A model generated the notes under the pieces. The model was not told the origin of the DNA. It was given only the letters and a program-made list of their open reading frames with translations, and did not search any database. A stretch of 64,000 nucleotides of DNA from Aquiflexum lacus (GTDB lineage: Bacteria > Bacteroidota > Bacteroidia > Cytophagales > Cyclobacteriaceae): NCBI RefSeq assembly GCF_015476655.1, contig NZ_JABFHF010000033.1, forward strand, positions 1 to 64,000, read 5' to 3'. Shown one piece after another: positions 45,097 to 53,807 of this stretch (its first letter is position 1; every line of letters starts with the position of its first letter). A program made the translations under genes and the position numbers.

Positions 45097-45843
45097 TTAA
45101 TTTGACTTTGTTTTAGGTACTATACTTAATCTTTTGGCACTTTCCGGAACCACAAAATCAAAAAGCGCATCAGGTAAATTGGGATTGATCACCCAATCAG
45201 AAAAAACTCCTTCATATTGGAGGGAATGTTCTTCCGATTTATCAAGGAAAACAAAACGAAGGGGTAAGGTAAAAGTATCATTACTCAGCCATAGCTGCAC
45301 ATTTTGCTCCGGTCCAACAGCTACAATATGATGACATTCCACTCCGTCAATGGTTACTAAACCTAGGTAAGATACCGTTTCACTGTTCTCTAAAAGGTCA
45401 TCCGTAAAAGTGGGGTAAAAGAAATCAGCTCCGGGAAAATCTATCCCATAATCAGCATTGACCATATCTATGGTTTCAATGATATTTTCATGGGTATCTA
45501 TAAATCCATAATGATTATAAGTCAGGGAATAATACATCAAGATATCCCCATTATACCAGTAAGCATGGTTATTTGGCCCCTTAGTTTGAATATGCATTTT
45601 GTCAGGACCTACAAAATGAACTTGATGATTTAAATATTCCTTTACCGGGCCAAATTGAGGTACCAACTTATCAACTGATGCGTTTAACTTAAAGCTACAG
45701 GAACTTAACTGACCAATTAAATCAGACATTCGGTCAAGTAATACCACAGCTTTGTTATCTATCGTTGCTGCTTCTTGGGATCGGACTGGATAAATGAGAA
45801 CAAGAGATAAAATTAAGTATAAAATTGAAATTTTTTTTGTCAT
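45097..45843 (-). CDS. DUF2092 secreted protein
   Basis: 248 residues with signal peptide MTKKISILYLILSLVLIYPV-RS. The mature part fits DUF2092: VLLDRMSDLIGQLSSCSFKL, HFVGPDKMHIQTKGPN, YNGDILMYYSLTYNHYGFID, ADFFYPTFTDDLLEN and IDGVECHHIVAVGPEQNVQL. This layout resembles LolA/LppX-type lipid- or lipoprotein-binding half-barrels, so a carrier role in the periplasm is possible. It is the first gene of an operon with the DUF6515 protein. Its promoter lies in the divergent gap at 45844-46203. Confidence 0.82.
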   Translation of the reverse strand: MTKKISILYLILSLVLIYPVRSQEAATIDNKAVVLLDRMSDLIGQLSSCSFKLNASVDKLVPQFGPVKEYLNHQVHFVGPDKMHIQTKGPNNHAYWYNGDILMYYSLTYNHYGFIDTHENIIETIDMVNADYGIDFPGADFFYPTFTDDLLENSETVSYLGLVTIDGVECHHIVAVGPEQNVQLWLSNDTFTLPLRFVFLDKSEEHSLQYEGVFSDWVINPNLPDALFDFVVPESAKRLSIVPKTKSN

Positions 45844-46203
45844 GTTGATCAGCGTTGATAAAAGAGGAATAGCGATACTTAATCTTTAAATATTATTTGT
45901 AAATTACCACATCATAAAAATGAATAAAAATTGGATAAATGATTTCTTGAAAAGAAAAATTTTAGCCAATTTTCACTGAAAACGTGCGGAAATATTTTAT
46001 AACTAAAAAAAACATTCATTTGATGAGTTTTTTTTAACCTCATTCCAAATGGGAAGGAAAGAGCGGAATCATACAAATCTCTGAATTATGCCAATTATGG
46101 ACTAAAATTGTCAAATTAACAAGGCTATCCTAGAGCGCCAAATTGTTTCTAAGAAAAGATTTTTTTTACTTGGATCTTTAAATTAATTAAAAAACAAAAA
46201 ACC
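45844..46203. other. Divergent intergenic region
   Basis: 360 bp, AT-rich, between the DUF2092 operon and the gene at 46204. No clear operator or promoter pair was identified. Confidence 0.45.
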
Positions 46204-46677
46204 ATGAAATCAAAAATTATCATTTTTACTTTCTTCTTGTCTTTACCTTTAATCAGTATGGCTCAATCCCCAAGCGTGGATGATGAGATCACTTTGATAC
46301 AAAGTGCTTTTGGCATGGAAAAACAGGCCCTGGTCCGACAGTATATGGATTTGCCTGATTCCAGATCACAAGCTTTTTGGAGTATTTATCAGCAATACGA
46401 AGAAGAGAGAAGGTCAATAGCAAGAGAAAGATTGAAAATTATCAATGATTATCTCGAAAACTATGAGACTTTGGATGAAGTCATGCTGGATGAACTAGCC
46501 AAAAGAAGGTTGAAAGTGGATGCCTCAAGAGTTAAGCTTCATAGCAAATATTACAAGAGGTTTAAAAAAGCCACCAATGCAACGGATGCTGCAAAATTTT
46601 TGCAATTGGATGATTATATCCACAGCACCATCTCAGTGGTTTTGTTAGAAAGTTTACCTTTTATTGGTGAAATATAA
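46204..46677 (+). CDS. Secreted helical protein of unknown function
   Basis: 157 residues. Signal peptide MKSKIIIFTFFLSLPLISMA-Q. The mature part is almost wholly helical and charged (QQYEEERRSIARERLKIIND, LDELAKRRLKVDASRVKLHS), like small periplasmic helical proteins of the Spy/CpxP-like type, but no specific motif such as LTxxQ is certain. It lies 7 bp upstream of the formylglycine-generating-enzyme-like gene, so the two form an operon. Confidence 0.72.
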   Translation: MKSKIIIFTFFLSLPLISMAQSPSVDDEITLIQSAFGMEKQALVRQYMDLPDSRSQAFWSIYQQYEEERRSIARERLKIINDYLENYETLDEVMLDELAKRRLKVDASRVKLHSKYYKRFKKATNATDAAKFLQLDDYIHSTISVVLLESLPFIGEI

Positions 46678-46684
46678 ATTACCT

Positions 46685-47734
46685 ATGAAATCATCCGTTT
46701 TCTACATATCCTCATTGTTTATTTCAATTTTAATTTTCGCAAAATGCCAAACTAAAACAGCGTCTAATAGCGAACCAAATTTCCAATTCCAAACTCAAAG
46801 TATAGATGGAATGATATGGATTGAAGGAGGAAGTTTTTATATGGGTACAAATGAAAATGATGCTTACACTGTAGAAAGACCTGCTGTAAAGAGAGAGGTC
46901 AATGGATTTTGGATGGATGAAACAGAAGTAACCAACACTCAGTTTGCGAAATTCGTGGAGGAGACCGGATACATAACATTAGCAGAACGCCTTGTTGATT
47001 GGGAAGAAATGAAGCTACAATTACCACCGGGAACGCCAAAGCCTTCTGATGAAGATTTACAGCCCGGTTCTTTGGTTTTTTCACCACCTTCTCACCCTGT
47101 GTCCACTAGGGAGAATGACATCAGCCAATGGTGGAAATGGGTTACAGGGGCCAATTGGAAACATCCCGAGGGGCCTGAAAGCAACCTGAAGGGTAAAGAA
47201 AATCATCCTGTAGTTCATATTGCTTTCGAGGATGCAGAAGCCTACGCGCAATGGGCCGGAAAAAGATTGCCGACAGAAGTGGAATGGGAATATGCAGCCA
47301 AAGCCGGCAGAGAACACCAAAGGTATGCATGGGGGACTGAATTAAGACCCAATGGCACATTTATGGCCAATACGTTTCAGGGGGTATTTCCCCATGAAAA
47401 CAGGACAGAAGATGGATTTCAGGGAACTTCACCTGTGAAAAGTTTTCCTTCAAATGATTTCGGCCTGTATGACATGATTGGCAATGTATGGGAACTGACT
47501 TCCGATTGGTATGATGCGATTCAATTTAACAGAATAGCCGGTAATGCCCCTCCCCTAGACAGTGCGATCAATAAATGCTATAATCCCCAAAACCCTTTTG
47601 CCTTGGAAAAAGTCATCAAAGGAGGTTCTTTTCTTTGCGCTGATGATTATTGTATCAATTATCGACCTTCAGCCCGACAAGGTCATGCTTATGACAGCGG
47701 GACTTCAAATGTTGGATTCAGGTGTGTGAAGTAA
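46685..47734 (+). CDS. Formylglycine-generating-enzyme (SUMF1/FGE-sulfatase) family lipoprotein
   Basis: 349 residues from ATG 46685, which places a lipoprotein signal at the N-terminus (ISILIFAKC). The FGE-sulfatase domain is complete: MIWIEGGSFYMGTNEND, FWMDETEVTNTQFAKFVEET, GKRLPTEVEWEYAAKAGRE, NDFGLYDMIGNVWELTSDWY and the C-terminal GGSFLCADDYCINYRPSARQ. The Cys-x4-Cys pair matches the redox pair of true aerobic formylglycine-generating enzymes rather than the many Cys-less relatives. Such enzymes convert a Cys of type I sulfatases to formylglycine. No type I sulfatase is in this window, and SdsA1-type sulfatases do not need it. Confidence 0.88.
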   Translation: MKSSVFYISSLFISILIFAKCQTKTASNSEPNFQFQTQSIDGMIWIEGGSFYMGTNENDAYTVERPAVKREVNGFWMDETEVTNTQFAKFVEETGYITLAERLVDWEEMKLQLPPGTPKPSDEDLQPGSLVFSPPSHPVSTRENDISQWWKWVTGANWKHPEGPESNLKGKENHPVVHIAFEDAEAYAQWAGKRLPTEVEWEYAAKAGREHQRYAWGTELRPNGTFMANTFQGVFPHENRTEDGFQGTSPVKSFPSNDFGLYDMIGNVWELTSDWYDAIQFNRIAGNAPPLDSAINKCYNPQNPFALEKVIKGGSFLCADDYCINYRPSARQGHAYDSGTSNVGFRCVK

Positions 47735-47964
47735 ACACTATAACATCATGACACTTTTTAGGAAGATGATCAAAATTTGTTTATAATTTTATCCAAAATA
47801 GAATCGATATACCCAAAGTGAGGCAGGAATTACCCATTAAAACCAAAAAAAAACATTTTTTTTAAAAATACCTGCTTAAATAGCTCTAATGTACATTTCC
47901 AGTTTTAGGCATCAAGTTTGGATTTTCTTTTTAAAATATTATTTAAACTTTAAACATAAAAAAA

Positions 47965-48117
47965 ATGGGAAATTTATTGTATTTGGTCGCGGTGATCTTG
48001 ATTATCGGATGGATATTTGGAGCTTTGGTTTACAGTGTGGGTGGTTTGATACACATTTTACTCGTATTGGCAATTATAGCCATTCTCTTCAAAGTTATAT
48101 CAGGAAGTCGGGCTTAA
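47965..48117 (+). CDS. Lmo0937-type tiny membrane protein
   Basis: 50 residues from ATG 47965 to TAA 48115: MGNLLYLVAVILIIGWIFGA, then LVYSVGGLIHILLVLAIIAI and a basic end LFKVISGSRA. Two hydrophobic segments joined by a Gly-rich turn are the hallmark of the Lmo0937-type small membrane proteins widespread in bacteria. Function is not known, though they are often linked with stress. A terminator follows at 48164. Confidence 0.75.
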   Translation: MGNLLYLVAVILIIGWIFGALVYSVGGLIHILLVLAIIAILFKVISGSRA

Positions 48118-48163
48118 GCAGGATAACTACTAGAGCAACTTGTTTGCTGCCACAATTAAAAGA

Positions 48164-48200
48164 AGACCAAAGGACAGGTGAAAACACTGTCTTTTGGTCT
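48164..48200 (+). terminator. Rho-independent terminator
   Basis: AGACCAAAGGACAG (48164-48177) pairs with CTGTCTTTTGGTCT (48187-48200), 14 pairs with one G-U, followed by TTATTTTTA. It ends the tiny membrane-protein transcript. Confidence 0.88.
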
Positions 48201-48384
48201 TTATTTTTAAAGGGAAATGCATCCAATCTATAAAAAATCTTTTAAATAGAATCATGCAGGATAATCTCAAACGATTTTGGTTACTAACTTCAATTGTGTA
48301 AAAGAACGGGTTTGGGAGATTGATTTTCAATTGAAAATATTTGATCTATTGCCTATCTTCCGAATTGAACCCAACAACCTGTTT

Positions 48385-49254
48385 ATGAAATCATTCTTCT
48401 TATTTCTTTTCTTGTTCACCGCGACAATTTCCTTTGCTCAAGATAAACCACTTCAAATCATCATGATTGGTGCCCACCCCGATGACTGTGATATAAAAGG
48501 AGGTGGAACGGCCGCTCTTTTTGTGGAAATGGGGCATCAAGTGAAATTTATCTCGGTGACCAATGGAGATGCAGGGCATATGGAACAAGGAGGGGGCATG
48601 TTGGCCAAAAGAAGAATGGCGGAAACGCAAGAGGTAGCCAAAAGATTGGGGATAACCTATGAGGTATTGGACAACCACGATGGCGAATTGTTGGCCACAC
48701 TACCCATTAGATTTGACATCATCAGAAAGATCAGGGAATGGAAGGCAGATGTGGTGATCTCGCATAGAACCAATGACTACCATCCTGACCACAGGTACAC
48801 TGCGATTTTGGTACAAGATGCCGCCTACATGGTCGGCGTTCCCAATATTGCAGCAGATACTCCTCCGCTAGCAAAAAATCCCGTTTTTCTTTATTTTCAG
48901 GATAATTTTCAGAAACCTAATCCATTTCATGCAGATATAGCCATAGACATCACATCAGTTATGGATAAAAAAATCCATGCCCTTGATGCTCACGAATCAC
49001 AATTCTACGAATGGCTACCTTGGATAGGAGGATATGCCGATGAAGTTCCTGAAGATAAAATAGCCCGAAAAGAATGGTTGAAACATAAAAGACTGAGTGC
49101 TGTCAGTCCAAGTTCTTTACAGATATTGGAAAAGTGGTATGGGAAAGAAAATGCAGCAAAAGTCCAACAGGTAGAGCTTTTTGAAATATGTGAATATGGT
49201 TCAAGACCATCTGAACAGGACATCAGAAAATTGTTTCCAATGATAAAAAAATAA
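48385..49254 (+). CDS. Secreted LmbE/PIG-L family deacetylase
   Basis: 289 residues from ATG 48385, where signal peptide MKSFFLFLFLFTATISFA-Q begins; the frame is open further up to 48277. The zinc motif is GAHPDDCDIKGGG, with the second conserved DYHPDHR in the middle. LmbE/PIG-L proteins are zinc-dependent N-deacetylases acting on N-acetylglucosamine-type substrates. A signal peptide suggests a periplasmic glycan or glycolipid substrate, which cannot be specified. Confidence 0.88.
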   Translation: MKSFFLFLFLFTATISFAQDKPLQIIMIGAHPDDCDIKGGGTAALFVEMGHQVKFISVTNGDAGHMEQGGGMLAKRRMAETQEVAKRLGITYEVLDNHDGELLATLPIRFDIIRKIREWKADVVISHRTNDYHPDHRYTAILVQDAAYMVGVPNIAADTPPLAKNPVFLYFQDNFQKPNPFHADIAIDITSVMDKKIHALDAHESQFYEWLPWIGGYADEVPEDKIARKEWLKHKRLSAVSPSSLQILEKWYGKENAAKVQQVELFEICEYGSRPSEQDIRKLFPMIKK

Positions 49255-49392
49255 CAGAAAAAATATTGGAAAATTATGACACCAATTAATTATCTTGATT
49301 TCAATTTCAGCGCCGGGTGATAAAAGGTTGTTTTGTAATCATTCCTGATTCATAATGCCTGATTTTAGTCAACCCAAAAAACCCCAGAGCAG

Positions 49393-50595
49393 ATGAAATT
49401 TGGATTGTTGTTTTTCATAATTGCTGCTTCAACATTCTTGAATGAATCACAAGCACAGGACACTTTAAAATTTTCCCCCAACAAAATCAATAATTTCAAG
49501 TGGGTCCCTCTTCCCGCAGTGGGTTCTAATCCTGCTAATGGTTGGATGTTTGGGTTGGCCCCTTCTGCTACTTGGTATATGGGAAATCCAATAGACACCA
49601 AATTGTCCAATTTGGTGGGAAATTTTCTCTATACCACCAAAAAACAATGGATTTTTAGTTCCAGAAGTAATATCTTTTTAGATCAGAACTCATGGATATT
49701 GGTAGGTGATTGGAGGTATTTTATCACCTCACAACCGACATTTGGCCTTGGAAGTGGTGCACCAAATGAATTGGGAGAAGATCCAAACCTGCCGGGAGTT
49801 TATCAGGGAGCGCAACAAATGGATTTCAGTTTGATAAGATTTTATGAAACAGTCCTAAAAAGAGTAGGCTCTTCAAATTTCTATCTAGGTATGGGTTATC
49901 ATTTTGACTTACATTCAAAAATTGAAAGCTTCCTTGATGAGAAAAGTCCCACAAGTCTGGAGTTTGCCCATGACCACTACAATAGGTCACTTGGATTTGA
50001 TACAGAGCGTTATATTCTTTCGGGTATTACCTTAAATGCCATTTTGGAAAACCGGGACGTTGCTGTCTCTCCATACGAGAAAAACTTTGCTTTACTTTCC
50101 TATAAAATCAACCCCACATTTTTGGGATCTGACCAATCCTCAAGTACAATTTTAATGGATTACAGACATTATGTTAACGTGAGTGAAAGAAGGAAAAGAC
50201 ATCTCATCGCCTTTTGGGGATATGGTAATTTCTTGGTATCCGGTAATTTACCCTATATGAACCTTCCCTCCCTGGGGTGGGACATGTTTGGAAGAGGTGG
50301 TCGGGCCTATGCACAGGGAAGATTTAGAGGGGAAAGCATGGTATATTCCGAAGCTGAATACCGTTTCCCGCTTCAAAAGCAAAAAGAAACCTTTGGGGGA
50401 ACTGTCTTTGTAAATGCTGCAAGTTTTAGTAGCAGAACTGTAAACGAGAAACTTTTGGATACCATTAATCCTGGTTATGGGCTTGGATTAAGGGTTATGA
50501 TCAATAAACAGTACCGTACCACCATTACCGCAGATTATGGTTGGGGACAAAAAGGAAATTCGGGGTTTTATCTGAATGTGAACGAAACATTCTAA
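49393..50595 (+). CDS. BamA/TamA-like outer-membrane barrel protein (copy 2)
   Basis: 400 residues. The signal peptide ends near SQAQ. It is a paralogue of the protein at 37223: shared features include WVPLPAVGSNPANGWMFGLA, STEKY/FDTERYILSGITLNAIL, SLGWDMFGRGGRAYAQGRFR and GESMVYSEAEYRFPLQKQKE. It ends TADYGWGQKGN...NVNETF with a terminal Phe, as usual for outer-membrane barrels. There is no POTRA domain. It lies after the LmbE gene in the same orientation, 138 bp away, with no obvious partner. Confidence 0.85.
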   Translation: MKFGLLFFIIAASTFLNESQAQDTLKFSPNKINNFKWVPLPAVGSNPANGWMFGLAPSATWYMGNPIDTKLSNLVGNFLYTTKKQWIFSSRSNIFLDQNSWILVGDWRYFITSQPTFGLGSGAPNELGEDPNLPGVYQGAQQMDFSLIRFYETVLKRVGSSNFYLGMGYHFDLHSKIESFLDEKSPTSLEFAHDHYNRSLGFDTERYILSGITLNAILENRDVAVSPYEKNFALLSYKINPTFLGSDQSSSTILMDYRHYVNVSERRKRHLIAFWGYGNFLVSGNLPYMNLPSLGWDMFGRGGRAYAQGRFRGESMVYSEAEYRFPLQKQKETFGGTVFVNAASFSSRTVNEKLLDTINPGYGLGLRVMINKQYRTTITADYGWGQKGNSGFYLNVNETF

Positions 50596-50636
50596 TTGGG
50601 AGTAGGAAGAAAGATTTATGCCTTTTTATCCATAAA

Positions 50637-51932
50637 TCACAATCCAAATAACCTGGGCAACCATAAAGTTAATCCCGGCCAAAGAGTCACTACGATCAAT
50701 CCCAAAATCATCGCAATAAAAAAGGGTATCAAAGGTTTGACGGCTTTTTCGATGCTAATACCAGCTACCTGAACCCCCAAAAACAGTACGGAACCCACGG
50801 GCGGTGTACAAAGACCTATACAAAGATTTAATATCATAATGATTCCAAAATGAACAGGATCAACACCCAACTCCATCACAATCGGCAGGAAGATAGGAGT
50901 AAAAATCAATACTGCAGGAGTCATGTCCATAAAAATTCCAACAAACAATAAGATGAGATTGATCAAAATCAGAATGACAAAAATATTGTCAGAAACTGAT
51001 AGCAGGGAAGCACTGATGGATTGGGGAATATCCTCGCTGGACATCACCCAAGACATACTCATGGATGTAGCAATCAACAACATCACAATAGCAGTCGTTT
51101 CTGAAGATTTCAGGAGTATCGAGGGAATTTCTTTCCATTTAAGTTCTCCATAGTAAAATGATAAACCCAAAGTATAAATCACTGCAATGGCAGATGCTTC
51201 TGTGGCTGTAAATACCCCACCAACAATCCCTCCGATCACGATAAATAAAAGCATCAAAGATGGAAAAGCACGGAAAAATTTGTTGGTCAATTCTTTTAAT
51301 GTGGTTCGCTCACCAGCAGGAAGGTTGTGTTTTTTGATAAATATGGCTGCCGTTACCATCAATATCAAACCAATGAAAATTCCAGGTAAATACCCCGCAA
51401 TAAACAAAGCTGCAATGGATACCCCTCCTGATGCCAATGAATATACAATCAGAATATTGGATGGCGGAATAATTAATCCGGTTGTTGAAGAAGTAATATT
51501 GACCGCAGCCCCCAAGCCTTTTGGATATCCTTCCTCATCCATTCTTTTTCCTAAGATTCCACCTATTGCTGAAACTGCCGCTGCCGCCGAACCTGCTATT
51601 GCGCCAAACAACATGGCTGCGATAACATTGACATATAACAAACCTCCTGGAAGTCTTCCTGTAAATGCCTTGGCCAGTTCAATTAACCTATTGGCGATAC
51701 CACCTTTGTTCATGATTTCACCAGCAAGAACAAAAAATGGAATGGCCAATAAAGCAAAACTATCCAAACCTGTTCCCATTCTTTGAGCAATTGTGGTGCC
51801 TGATGGAATGACTGCAACAGATACCATCAACGTCAAAAAGCTGGAAATACCTAAACTCCAGGCTACGGGAACACCAATTCCCATAAGGACAATGAAAGAT
51901 AAAACTAAAATTAAAATACTGATATATTCCAT
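50637..51932 (-). CDS. dctM: TRAP transporter large permease (DctM)
   Basis: 431 residues and about 12 membrane segments. Characteristic stretches include GIGVPVAWSLGISSFLTLMV, GSAAAAVSAIGGILGKRMDE, GIFMDMTPAVLIFTPIFLPI and LCIGLCTPPVGSVLFLG. It is the sodium-driven membrane subunit that takes substrate from the periplasmic binding protein. It starts 5 bp after DctQ. The gene context of KDG kinase, KDPG aldolase and altronate dehydratase suggests a hexuronate or hexonate as the substrate. Confidence 0.95.
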   Translation of the reverse strand: MEYISILILVLSFIVLMGIGVPVAWSLGISSFLTLMVSVAVIPSGTTIAQRMGTGLDSFALLAIPFFVLAGEIMNKGGIANRLIELAKAFTGRLPGGLLYVNVIAAMLFGAIAGSAAAAVSAIGGILGKRMDEEGYPKGLGAAVNITSSTTGLIIPPSNILIVYSLASGGVSIAALFIAGYLPGIFIGLILMVTAAIFIKKHNLPAGERTTLKELTNKFFRAFPSLMLLFIVIGGIVGGVFTATEASAIAVIYTLGLSFYYGELKWKEIPSILLKSSETTAIVMLLIATSMSMSWVMSSEDIPQSISASLLSVSDNIFVILILINLILLFVGIFMDMTPAVLIFTPIFLPIVMELGVDPVHFGIIMILNLCIGLCTPPVGSVLFLGVQVAGISIEKAVKPLIPFFIAMILGLIVVTLWPGLTLWLPRLFGL

Positions 51933-51937
51933 ATTGA

Positions 51938-52423
51938 TCAGGCTTTTTGGGTTTTCAATTGGTCTTTTATACTAAAAATCTGATAATAGATTACCAATAA
52001 TCCACTGATAGGAATTATGGTATATACAAAGGCTAGCGGTACCTGAAGTGTAGCGGATTTTTGTTGTAAAATAAATGTGATATACACCAAATTACTTCCT
52101 CCTAGTACCATCACTGATAATGCAAAAAACAACACCAATAAATTGATTAAGATCATCAGTCTCATTTTTGGAATACCATTCAGCTTTCTGGGCAAAATAT
52201 CAATCGCCAAGTGTTGATCCTGTCCTGCCACATATGCAGCCCCTAACATTCCCAACCATATCAGCATATATCTGGATAATTCATCCGTAAAAGAACTCGG
52301 ATTTTGAAAAATATACCGTGACATTACCTGCCAGGTAACGTTGATGACCATTAATGCCATCAATATAATCAAGGCCCCCGCCACAATTTTATCAAGCCGG
52401 GATTTGAAAGTTAAGTTGGTCAT
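51938..52423 (-). CDS. dctQ: TRAP transporter small permease (DctQ)
   Basis: 161 residues with four membrane segments. The family signature is visible in QVMSRYIFQNPSSFTDELSR, then YMLIWLGMLGAAYVAGQDQH and LAIDILPRKL. It pairs with DctM encoded 5 bp downstream. A 403-bp gap containing repeats separates it from the binding-protein gene upstream, so it may have its own promoter or a read-through transcript. Confidence 0.93.
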   Translation of the reverse strand: MTNLTFKSRLDKIVAGALIILMALMVINVTWQVMSRYIFQNPSSFTDELSRYMLIWLGMLGAAYVAGQDQHLAIDILPRKLNGIPKMRLMILINLLVLFFALSVMVLGGSNLVYITFILQQKSATLQVPLAFVYTIIPISGLLVIYYQIFSIKDQLKTQKA

Positions 52424-52550
52424 TTTTTTGGGTTAATTTGTGATTTGTTGTAATGGTTTTAATTATTCCGCCACAGGAGAAAGGCATGTTTTTTCTAGAG
52501 GTTGGCAAGTTATCAGGTACATCATTTTTCCTGAATTTTACTATGCCGGT

Positions 52551-52757
52551 GTGAGTGGAAACTCCCATCCAGTCTATGGTTCGTTTTTTTTCTCCTTTAC
52601 ACCTTTTCTTCCAATTTAATTATCGTTCATACCTACGGTATTTTTGATCACATGAACCTTTATATTACCCTGCAATAAATTGCAGGGCTAGTATTTCGGT
52701 CGTACCTACAGCACTTGCAAATCAAACCTTTCTTCGCCAATGTAAGTGTCCACTCAC
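52551..52757. repeat. Palindromic intergenic element between dctP and dctQ
   Basis: GTGAGTGGA (52551-52559) and TCCACTCAC (52749-52757) are a perfect inverted pair about 190 bp apart. Within lie GTTCAT/ATGAAC arms near 52626-52655 and the hairpin CCCTGCAAT/ATTGCAGGG (52668-52687). The inner text (ACCTACGGTATTTTTGATCA, GGTCGTACCTACAG) resembles dispersed elements seen in Bacteroidota intergenic DNA (recollection). Neither arm is within a gene. It may affect relative expression of the TRAP subunits. Confidence 0.5.
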
Positions 52758-52826
52758 GTTCCCTTCAGTTTATAGAGATATATCAAAGGTATCCTTGGTC
52801 ATGGTACTTTGTACATGGTACTTCTC

Positions 52827-53807
52827 CTACTCCACCCTCCTGATCCTCTCCACCATTTCATACATCTCAGGCTCTGAAATTTTGAATGATTCATAGAGTG
52901 ATTCAACTGCTTCTCTGAATGGGGTCGGGTCGGGATAGGTAATGGTCACTCCCGCCTTTTCCATTTCTCTTAGGGATTCTTCTACTGAGGCTGCCCATAA
53001 TTTATATTGAAATACGGAAGATTCGTCGGCAGCTTCCTGAATCCATTGTTTCTCTTCATCGTCCAAGGTGTTCCAGACTTTTGTGCTTACTATGACTACA
53101 TCAGGTACTGCAGTGTGTTCATTGATGGAATAAAACTTACAAACCTCATAATGTCTTGAAGTATACAAACTTGGCGGATTGTTTTCCGCTCCATCCACAA
53201 TGCCTTGCTGAAGTGCTGTATACAATTCTCCATAGGAAACAGGAGTGGGTGAACTGCCAAAGCTTTTGATCATATTGATCGCCATATTACTTTCCAGTGT
53301 TCTGACCTTCAATCCTTTCAGATCTTCGGGACTTTCCACTGGTTTGGTTTTGGTATAAAAGCTTCTTTTTCCAGCATCATAATAAACCAAACCTTTCAGC
53401 CAGAATTCTTCGCTTTCTGAAAGCAATTGTTTCCCGATTTCACCTTTCAACACCTTATCTCTATGCGCGTCATCTCTAAAGAGGTAAGGCATGGAAAGTA
53501 CCTGAATTTTAGGAGCAAAACTTTCCAGAGTAGCGGAAGATACCTTCGTCATGCCTAAACTACCAATCTGAAGCAATTCAACCAATTCCCTTTCTGTTCC
53601 CAATTGTTGGTTGGGATAAATACGGATTTGGACCTTGCCATCAGACTTCTCCTCTACCCTCTTGGCCATAAAGACCATGGCTTCGTGAACCGGATGAGTG
53701 ACCCCTAGTCCATGGCCCAATTTGATTAATCTTACCCCCCTAGGGCCATCGCAGGCATTTAGCGCTAGGATCAGAAATAGGATTATGCTGAATCTGGATT
53801 TAATCAT
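52827..53807 (-). CDS. dctP: TRAP transporter solute-binding protein (DctP), lipoprotein type
   Basis: 326 residues. A lipoprotein-like signal ends LALNACDG, giving a lipidated Cys near 19. The DctP domain shows KVQIRIYPNQQLGTERELVE, SMPYLFRDDAHRDKVLKGEI, KTKPVESPEDLKGLKVRTLE and the substrate-site region YTALQQGIVDGAENNPPSLY. The conserved Arg in KVRTLE normally binds the substrate carboxylate. It starts at the base after the Eda stop, so it is part of that operon. Confidence 0.95.
   Translation of the reverse strand: MIKSRFSIILFLILALNACDGPRGVRLIKLGHGLGVTHPVHEAMVFMAKRVEEKSDGKVQIRIYPNQQLGTERELVELLQIGSLGMTKVSSATLESFAPKIQVLSMPYLFRDDAHRDKVLKGEIGKQLLSESEEFWLKGLVYYDAGKRSFYTKTKPVESPEDLKGLKVRTLESNMAINMIKSFGSSPTPVSYGELYTALQQGIVDGAENNPPSLYTSRHYEVCKFYSINEHTAVPDVVIVSTKVWNTLDDEEKQWIQEAADESSVFQYKLWAASVEESLREMEKAGVTITYPDPTPFREAVESLYESFKISEPEMYEMVERIRRVE

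Noticed and set aside
47889-48233. 114-codon plus-strand frame
   Set aside because: It overlaps the Lmo0937-type gene in another frame and runs into the terminator at 48164, so the 50-residue protein explains the region better.
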